Below, in pieces: positions 58,163-64,000 of a stretch of DNA of 64,000 nt. Numbering within the stretch: position 1 is the stretch's first letter; each line of letters opens with the position of its first letter. The notes below the pieces were generated by a model that made no database searches, was not told the DNA's origin, and saw only the letters and a program-made list of their open reading frames with translations. The DNA is from Rhizobium chutanense (GTDB lineage Bacteria; Pseudomonadota; Alphaproteobacteria; Rhizobiales; Rhizobiaceae), in contig NZ_NWSV01000013.1 in assembly GCF_002531935.1 (NCBI RefSeq), positions 62,001-126,000 of the forward strand. Direction: 5' to 3'. Made by a program: the position numbers and the translations under genes.

Positions 58163-60361
58163 TCAGGCCACATCCGGCAGGCCGCCGATCAGTTTGTCGA
58201 GCGTCAGGGGGTAATGCCGAACCCGCACGCCGGTTGCATTGTAGATGGCGTTGGCGATGGCGGCGGCGACGCCGCAAAGGCCAAGCTCGCCGACGCCTTT
58301 TGCCTTCATCGGCGAGGACATCGGATCGGTCTCGTCCATGAAGATCACCTCCTGGTACGGAATGTCGGCATGCACCGCCACTTCGTAGCCGGCGAGATCG
58401 TGGTTGACGAAGAAGCCGCGCCGGGTATCGACCGCCAGCTCCTCGGAGAGCGCTCCGCCGGCCCCCATCGTCATTGCGCCGATCACCTGGCTGCGGGCGG
58501 TGATCGGGTTGAGGATCCGGCCTGCGGCGCAGACCGCGAGCATCCTGCGGATGCGGCTTTCTCCGGTGGCGACGTCGACACCAACCTCCACGAAATGCGC
58601 TCCGAATGTCGATTGCTGATGTGTTTCGGTGAGATCGCCCCATTGGATCGTGTCCTCGCCGACAAGACCATCCGGACCGGCAGCTTCTGCAAGAGGCACC
58701 GAACGATTGCCCGAGCGGACCTCTCCATTCTCGAAGACGATGTCTTCGGAGTTGAAGCCGAGCTTCTTGGCGACGGCCTCACGCAGCTTGACGCAGGCTG
58801 CGTAGACGCCTGATGTCGAGGAATTGGCACCGAACTGTCCGCCGGAGCCCGCCGAGACAGGAAAACGCGAGTCGCCGAGCTGGACGGCAACCTTGTCAAT
58901 GGTGACCCCCATCATTTCGGCGGCCGTCTGCGCGATGATCGTGTAGCTGCCGGTGCCGATGTCGGTCATGTCGGTTTCCACAGTCACGACGCCTTCCCGG
59001 TCGAGCTTTACCCGCGCGCCGGAGGGAAGCACGAGGTTGTTGCGGAAAGCAGCGGCAACGCCCATGCCGACCAGCCAGTTGCCCTCCCGTTTGAAACCCG
59101 GCCTTCCCCGTTCATTCCAGCCGAACCGCTCGGCGCCGAGCTTGAGGCAGCCGACGAGATTGCGCTGGGAAAAAGGCCGCTGCGGCTTTTCCGGATCGAC
59201 CTGGGTGTCGTTGATGATGCGAAACTGCACGGGATCGATACCGACTTTCTCGGCAACCTCGTCGATGGCGATCTCGAGCGCCATCAGTCCCGGCGCCTCG
59301 CCGGGAGCACGCATGGCATTGCCCTCGGGCAGATGCAGCGTCGCCAGCCGCATCGCCGTCATGCGGTTCGCACCGGCATAGAGAAGGCGAGTCTGGTTGA
59401 CAGCGGTCTCCAGGCCTCCGCCAGGAAGGTCCCCGGACCAGCTTTCGTGGGCAATGGCGATTATCTTGCCGTCACGCTCGGTTCCGATGCGAATCCGCTG
59501 GATCGTCGCCGGCCGGTGGGTCGTGTTGTTCATCATGAACGGCCGCGGCAGGGCAACCTTGACGGGGCGCCCAATCGCACGCGCCCCGACAACGGCCAGC
59601 ACGGCATCGGCCCGCAGGAACAGCTTGCCGCCGAAGCCGCCGCCGATGAAGGGCGACATCAGGTGGATCTTCTCCTTGTCGATGTCGAGCGTCGTCGCAA
59701 GGTCGGACCTCCACCAGTCGACCATCTGGCTGGAGGTCCAGACGGTCACCTCTTCGCCGTTCCAAGCCGCGATCGATGCATGCGGCTCCATCATCGCATG
59801 CGACTGATCAGGCGTCGTATAGGTCGCGTCCAGAGTGACGGGAGCCGCGCCGAAGGCAGAATCGAAGTCGCCGGCCGCGGTATCGGGCTGCTGCGATTCA
59901 TCCGGCTTGACGGCCGAATCCTTTGCCTGGGCGAGGTCGAACGCGCCCTTTTCCTCGGCATAGTCGACATTGACCAGAGCGGCTGCGGCGCGAGCCTGCT
60001 CGAAGGTCTCGGCGACGACGACCGCGATTGCCTGGTGATAATGCTGAACCTCGTCGCCCCCGAACAGCCTGGCGGTGTTGAACCTGCCCTTTTTCCGCTC
60101 GCCGATATCGAGCGTCGTCACCACGGCAAGCACGCCGGAAGCCCTCTTGGCGGCGGAGACATCCATGGATTTGATGCGCCCCTTGGCGATCGCCGCGCCG
60201 ACGGGATAGCCATAGGCATAGCGCATGTTCGGATCGTGCCACTCATAGGCGTACATCGCCCGGCCGGTGGTCTTGAGCTGGCCGTCGATGCGGTGGATCG
60301 GCTGACCGACGACCTTCAGATTGTCGATCGGGTTGGTTGTCGCTGGTGTATCGAACTGCAT
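58163..60361 (-). CDS. paoC: aldehyde oxidoreductase molybdenum-binding subunit (PaoC)
   Basis: 732 residues, the same length as E. coli PaoC. Xanthine-dehydrogenase-type large subunit: N-terminal VVGQPIHRIDGQLKTTGRAMYAYEW, MSPFIGGGFGGKLFLRADAVLAVVGARAIGRPVKVALPR around the molybdopterin site, RAPGEAPGLMALEIAIDEVAEKVG, and the catalytic Glu in KGVGELGLCGVAAAIANA. It oxidises aromatic or other aldehydes to acids, receiving MCD from MocA/PaoD. Exported to the periplasm with the Tat signal of the small subunit. It begins 3 bases after the FAD subunit stop. Confidence 0.93.
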   Translation of the reverse strand: MQFDTPATTNPIDNLKVVGQPIHRIDGQLKTTGRAMYAYEWHDPNMRYAYGYPVGAAIAKGRIKSMDVSAAKRASGVLAVVTTLDIGERKKGRFNTARLFGGDEVQHYHQAIAVVVAETFEQARAAAALVNVDYAEEKGAFDLAQAKDSAVKPDESQQPDTAAGDFDSAFGAAPVTLDATYTTPDQSHAMMEPHASIAAWNGEEVTVWTSSQMVDWWRSDLATTLDIDKEKIHLMSPFIGGGFGGKLFLRADAVLAVVGARAIGRPVKVALPRPFMMNNTTHRPATIQRIRIGTERDGKIIAIAHESWSGDLPGGGLETAVNQTRLLYAGANRMTAMRLATLHLPEGNAMRAPGEAPGLMALEIAIDEVAEKVGIDPVQFRIINDTQVDPEKPQRPFSQRNLVGCLKLGAERFGWNERGRPGFKREGNWLVGMGVAAAFRNNLVLPSGARVKLDREGVVTVETDMTDIGTGSYTIIAQTAAEMMGVTIDKVAVQLGDSRFPVSAGSGGQFGANSSTSGVYAACVKLREAVAKKLGFNSEDIVFENGEVRSGNRSVPLAEAAGPDGLVGEDTIQWGDLTETHQQSTFGAHFVEVGVDVATGESRIRRMLAVCAAGRILNPITARSQVIGAMTMGAGGALSEELAVDTRRGFFVNHDLAGYEVAVHADIPYQEVIFMDETDPMSSPMKAKGVGELGLCGVAAAIANAIYNATGVRVRHYPLTLDKLIGGLPDVA

Positions 60362-60364
60362 GGC

Positions 60365-61315
60365 TCAACCCCTTGCTTCGGCCATGACCGCGCCGAGCGT
60401 GCGCTCGACCAGATCGACCTTGAAACGGTTCTGTTCGGTAGGATGGGCATCGGCGAGAAGGACGCCCGCCGCCGCCCGCGCGCCTTTCGGCAGCTCGGCA
60501 TCGGCTGCCTCAATGCGCCACGGCTTATGGGCGACACCCCCGACGGCGACACGTCCTGTACCGTCCGGCTGGATAACGGCGCCGATCGAAACGAGTGCGA
60601 AGGCGTAGGAAGCGCGGTCTCGAACCTTGCGATAGATGTGCCTGCCGCCGATCGGGGGCGGTAGCAAGACCGCCGTGACGAACTCGCCGCGCTCAAGAAC
60701 CGTCTCGATCTCAGGCGTGTCGCCGGGCAGCCGATGAAAGTCGCCGATCGGAATCGAGCGGCGGCTGCCGTCGGCCTTGACCGTCTCGATGACGGCATCG
60801 AGCGCCCGCATGGCGATCGCCATATCGCTCGGATGGGTAGCGATGCAGCTTTCGCTCACCCCGACCACCGCATGCTGGCGGCTGAAGCCGCCGATCGCGG
60901 AACAGCCGCTGCCCGGCTGCCGCTTATTGCACGGCTGGTTCGGGTCGTAGAAATAAGGACAGCGCGTCCGCTGCAGGAGGTTGCCGGCCGTCGTCGCCTT
61001 GTTACGCAGTTGGCCCGACGCGCCCGCGACCAGGGCGCGGGATAACAGAGCGTAGTCGCGGCGAACGGTTTCGTGGGCCGCAAGATCCGTGTTGCGGACC
61101 AAGGCGCCGATGCGCAGCCCGCCCTCCGGCGTAGCTTCGATCTTGTCGAGGCCGAGACCGTTGATGTCGATCAGATGCGCCGGCGTCTCGATTTCTAGCT
61201 TCATCAGGTCGAGCAGGTTGGTGCCGCCGGCGATGAACTTGATTTCAGGATTGGAGGCGGCCGCCTTGGCCGCGGCCTCGACGGACGAGGCGCGTTCATA
61301 GGTGAAGGCTCTCAT
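60365..61315 (-). CDS. paoB: aldehyde oxidoreductase FAD-binding subunit (PaoB)
   Basis: 316 residues from the ATG at 61315, overlapping the stop of the iron-sulfur subunit gene (ATGA). FAD-binding PCMH-type fold with FIAGGTNLLDLMKLEIETPAHLIDI and GNLLQRTRCPYFYDPNQPCNKRQPGSGCSAI. The last stretch has the extra cysteines that in PaoB hold a 4Fe-4S cluster, unusual among xanthine-oxidase family flavoproteins. It relays electrons between the iron-sulfur and molybdenum subunits. Confidence 0.93.
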   Translation of the reverse strand: MRAFTYERASSVEAAAKAAASNPEIKFIAGGTNLLDLMKLEIETPAHLIDINGLGLDKIEATPEGGLRIGALVRNTDLAAHETVRRDYALLSRALVAGASGQLRNKATTAGNLLQRTRCPYFYDPNQPCNKRQPGSGCSAIGGFSRQHAVVGVSESCIATHPSDMAIAMRALDAVIETVKADGSRRSIPIGDFHRLPGDTPEIETVLERGEFVTAVLLPPPIGGRHIYRKVRDRASYAFALVSIGAVIQPDGTGRVAVGGVAHKPWRIEAADAELPKGARAAAGVLLADAHPTEQNRFKVDLVERTLGAVMAEARG

Positions 61316-61947
61316 GCTTTGATCCCCGCGACTTCCGAAATGGCATCGAGAATGTTGGAGTAGGCGCCGCACCGACAGATATTGCCGCTCATGCGTTCGC
61401 GGATCTCGGCGGGCGTGACGGCCGTCTGCGCAGTAAGGTCGCCTGTGACGTGGCTCGGTATGTTGGCCTTGATCTCCTCGAGCACAGCCACCGAGGAACA
61501 GATCTGTCCGGGTGTGCAGTAGCCGCACTGGAAGCCGTCATGTTTCACGAAGGCTGCCTGCATCGGATGAAGATGTCCGGGCTGTCCGAGACCTTCGATC
61601 GTGGTGATCCGGTCGCCTTCATGCATGACCGCCAGCGTCAGGCAGGAATTGATGCGGTGGCCGTCGACCATGACCGTGCATGCGCCGCATTGGCCATGGT
61701 CGCATCCCTTCTTCGTGCCTGTAAGATGCAGGTGCTCGCGCAACGCATCGAGCAGCGAAGTTCTGTTGTCGACCTCGAGATCGTATTTGTCGCCATTGAC
61801 CGTGAGGGAAACTTTCGATGTATACGCCATTTCATTTCCTGGGGACTGTGCCGCCGCGGGAGTGACGGCTGCGCTTACCGCAACCGTTGCGGCCGACGAG
61901 ATAAGCAAATCCCGACGGGAAAGTTCCAGTTGTGTCTGGCTTGGCAT
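61312..61947 (-). CDS. paoA: aldehyde oxidoreductase 2Fe-2S subunit with Tat signal (PaoA)
   Basis: 211 residues from the ATG at 61947 (AAGGTGGA upstream; the Met at 61974 lacks a ribosome site). Twin-arginine signal ELSRRDLLISSAATVAVSAAVTPAAA, then two 2Fe-2S domains: HLTGTKKGCDHGQCGACTVMVDG (plant-ferredoxin type) and GFQCGYCTPGQICS...MSGNICRCGAYSNIL. It carries the whole heterotrimer to the periplasm. First gene of paoA-paoB-paoC-xdhC-mocA, probably transcribed from the 240-base gap upstream. Confidence 0.94.
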   Translation of the reverse strand: MPSQTQLELSRRDLLISSAATVAVSAAVTPAAAQSPGNEMAYTSKVSLTVNGDKYDLEVDNRTSLLDALREHLHLTGTKKGCDHGQCGACTVMVDGHRINSCLTLAVMHEGDRITTIEGLGQPGHLHPMQAAFVKHDGFQCGYCTPGQICSSVAVLEEIKANIPSHVTGDLTAQTAVTPAEIRERMSGNICRCGAYSNILDAISEVAGIKA

Positions 61948-62187
61948 GATTGTTCCACCTTGCTCGTTAGACATCGGCGCGCGTCGACGCCGTCTTCAAA
62001 GCTAGTGCAACTCAGCCTTTTGATTAGGCCCGTTCCTTTGCATACGCTTATGAATTGAGGTCATGAATTCCTGCGCGGCAGCAGCGCAATGACATGCATC
62101 ATTCGCCTAAAGGCGAGGCCGCGCCGTTGGGCGTCAGGGCGGCAGGTGAGCTTGTGTCGCGGATTCTGATCTGACCTCGGTCGAGCG

Positions 62188-64000
62188 TCATCTTTGCATC
62201 ACGCGGCGCGGAGCGACCAATCGGACCGGCATGTTGCCTTCGAAGGATCTGCTGCCGCGTTGCATGTCCGCCGCGCCTTTGTCACTGTCCAATTGAAACT
62301 GATTGACCAGATCCCGCAGACGGCCTGCCTCGGAGGACAACGATGCGGCGGCAGCCGTCGACTGCTCGACCATTGCCGCATTTTGCTGGGTCGTCTGGTC
62401 CATTTGATTGACGGCGGTATTGATCTCGGCAAGTCCAGTCGACTGCTCGCGCGCCGAAGTGGCAATCGCATCCATGAGCTGGTTGATCTGGACGACGTAC
62501 TCGCCGATCGACTTGAGCGACGTTCCGGTTTCGAGAACCAGTTTCACGCCATTTTGCACTTCGGTAGACGACTTTTGAATAAAGCCCTTGATTTCCTTGG
62601 CTGCTTGGGCAGCGCGTTGGGCAAGCTCACGGACTTCTTGTGCGACCACGGCAAAACCCTTGCCCGCCTCACCCGCACGGGCTGCCTCGACGCCGGCGTT
62701 CAGCGCCAGAAGGTTTGTCTGAAAGGCAATTTCATCGATTGCCCCAATGATGTTCGAAATCTGTTCTGAACTGTCCTCGATGCGTCGCATGGCCTGTTCC
62801 GCCTCCGATACGACGGTTGCCGACCGCTGAGCGCTGACATTGGCTTCCAGGGCCACATGGCGTGCCTCATCGGTGCGTTTGCTGGCCATCGTCACGTTCG
62901 ACGTGATCTCGTCCAAGGCTGCGGCTGTCTCCTCAAGAGAAGCTGCCTGTTGCTCGGTACGTTTGGAAAGGTCCTGCGCGGCAGAGGCAATTTCACCGGT
63001 ACCATTGTCTATGCTGTGCACGGTCTGCAGCACCGCGCCGATCGTCGCGCCCAATTGCCGGAGCGAAGCGTTGAAGTCTTCGCGCAAGGTTTCATATTCC
63101 GCGGCGAACTGTTCCGAGAGCTGGAAGGATATGTCGCCTGCCGCTAGCCGCCGCAGGCCTTCGCCCAATGTCGTGGTTGCGAAGCGCAATTGTTCAGCCT
63201 CGCGTTCGGCGCGCTGCTGGGCTGCAGCGCGCGCCGCCTCACTCTCACTGCGGGAGTCGGCGGCCTCCTTCTCAAGCCTGACGACGTTAAGGGCGTTCTG
63301 ACGAAAGATCTCGACTGCGCTGGCCATATCGCCGACTTCGTCGGCGCGGCCGGCATAGGGAATATCACTGTCGAGGTCGCCGCCCGACAAACGCTTCATG
63401 GCGGATGCGGTTCTTCGGATCGGGTTGGCAATTCCTGATATGGCAAATACGATGCCCGCCATGGCAACGAGTAGGGCGATCGCTGCAGTTGCTGCCGTCA
63501 GGATGAAAGCGGAATCCGCCGTAGTGCCGCTCGCAGCTACGAAGCCTTCGGCCTGGCTGAGAATGAAGGCAACCAAATCCGCTACCGCCTTGTTCATCAG
63601 AGCAGCTTGCGGTTCCATATTTTCCTTGAAGAAACGAACGGCTTCAGGCGTCTTCCCGCTGGCCTCGAGCGCGATCATTTGATCTGCCAGTTCGCGGTAT
63701 TTGCTGAGTTCCGGCTTGATCTGATTAATCAGTTCCCGGCCACGCGCCGTGCGAACACCGTTTTCATATTCGGCGACAATTTTGTCGAGCGCGATGCCTA
63801 CGGCGTCGATCTCTTGCTTTCCGGCTTTCTGCTCCTCCACCGTGTCTTCCAGGAGATACTGAGCATAGCTCAGTTTCAGATCGAGGAAGTTGTCCTTGAT
63901 CTCACGCGCCGTCACCAGCCGCTGCATCCAGAAGGTCCCGATCTGTTCAGCATTGACCCTCAGCGTCGACATAGTGGTCAGCGAAACATAGGACAGTCCA
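62188..64000 (-). CDS. methyl-accepting chemotaxis protein, 5' end cut by window
   Basis: The frame is open through the right edge (codons before the Met at 63972 read GLSYVSLTT, probably the end of the first membrane helix), so the true start lies outside. Visible parts in order: a four-helix periplasmic sensor (4HB type, to about residue 155 of the visible part), the second membrane helix (AAIALLVAMAGIVFAISG), HAMP (about 195-245; ANPIRRTASAMKRLSGGDLDSDI), and the methyl-accepting domain with EIAFQTNLLALNAGVEAARAGEAGKGFAVVAQEVRELAQR. It reports an unknown periplasmic ligand to CheA. The signalling tip is nearly the same as that of the globin-coupled receptor at 20239-21921. No CheR-binding pentapeptide was seen at the C-terminus. 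Confidence 0.92.
   Translation of the reverse strand, partial: GLSYVSLTTMSTLRVNAEQIGTFWMQRLVTAREIKDNFLDLKLSYAQYLLEDTVEEQKAGKQEIDAVGIALDKIVAEYENGVRTARGRELINQIKPELSKYRELADQMIALEASGKTPEAVRFFKENMEPQAALMNKAVADLVAFILSQAEGFVAASGTTADSAFILTAATAAIALLVAMAGIVFAISGIANPIRRTASAMKRLSGGDLDSDIPYAGRADEVGDMASAVEIFRQNALNVVRLEKEAADSRSESEAARAAAQQRAEREAEQLRFATTTLGEGLRRLAAGDISFQLSEQFAAEYETLREDFNASLRQLGATIGAVLQTVHSIDNGTGEIASAAQDLSKRTEQQAASLEETAAALDEITSNVTMASKRTDEARHVALEANVSAQRSATVVSEAEQAMRRIEDSSEQISNIIGAIDEIAFQTNLLALNAGVEAARAGEAGKGFAVVAQEVRELAQRAAQAAKEIKGFIQKSSTEVQNGVKLVLETGTSLKSIGEYVVQINQLMDAIATSAREQSTGLAEINTAVNQMDQTTQQNAAMVEQSTAAAASLSSEAGRLRDLVNQFQLDSDKGAADMQRGSRSFEGNMPVRLVAPRRVMQR

Noticed and set aside
59333..60664. 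443-codon plus-strand frame opposite paoC and paoB
   Set aside because: Composition is that of antisense; the minus-strand genes are full length and overlap correctly.

Overview
The window reads as a GC-rich alphaproteobacterial genome, most likely Rhizobium (R. leguminosarum/R. etli group) and probably a large accessory replicon. This is inferred from a RIME-type intergenic mosaic element (50232-50370), a rhiABC-like operon beside a LuxI/LuxR pair, and the density of GntR-, LysR- and Lrp-controlled catabolic operons with ABC, TRAP and orphan binding proteins. No rRNA, tRNA, CRISPR array, insertion sequence or phage gene was recognised. Both end genes are cut by the window edge: an ECF sigma factor at the left and a chemoreceptor at the right.

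Layout. 1-11.3 kb: sigma-factor end, two divergent GGDEF-EAL proteins, an orphan sugar-binding protein, a remnant of a fumarylacetoacetate hydrolase next to a carboxymuconolactone decarboxylase, and three TadE/TadG-like pilus genes. 11.6-19 kb: a proline racemase-superfamily enzyme and a pyrroline-2-carboxylate reductase-like enzyme facing each other across a perfect palindrome, with their GntR regulator, a second GntR, a ProC-like reductase, and an omega-amino-acid transaminase with an XRE-cupin regulator. 19.2-26.2 kb: a LuxR-type regulator, a globin-coupled aerotaxis receptor, an AraC regulator and the dadX-dadA / dadR D-alanine module. 26.2-30.8 kb: an antitoxin remnant, an AHL synthase and its LuxR partner, an XRE regulator and three rhiABC-like genes.

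30.9-43.3 kb is one long run of minus-strand genes: a branched-chain-type ABC importer (livK-H-M-G-F), a class I aminotransferase, a LysR regulator, hydantoinase/oxoprolinase A and B, an SDR dehydrogenase and an HpcH/HpaI aldolase. The same 48-bp element (40/48 identical) lies upstream of livK and of hyuA, so the LysR protein probably controls both halves. 43.7-46.7 kb: FAD oxidase, DapA-family lyase and GntR regulator. 47.1-52.1 kb: a GntR-controlled TRAP importer with an L-idonate 5-dehydrogenase-like enzyme.

52.3-55.7 kb resembles the SigF/NrsF-controlled periplasmic methionine-repair system: a methionine-rich MxKDx peptide, a cytochrome b and a YedY/MsrP-like molybdoenzyme face an ECF sigma factor and its NrsF anti-sigma. 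GTAAC...CGAA promoter motifs are visible on both sides. 56.6-61.9 kb is a paoABC-type periplasmic aldehyde oxidoreductase operon with its XdhC/PaoD and MocA maturation factors. The window ends in a membrane chemoreceptor.

The best candidates for something new are the LysR-controlled lactam/hydantoin import-and-degradation cluster, the rhi-like quorum-sensing island, and the box shared by the LuxR-type gene and the globin-coupled receptor.
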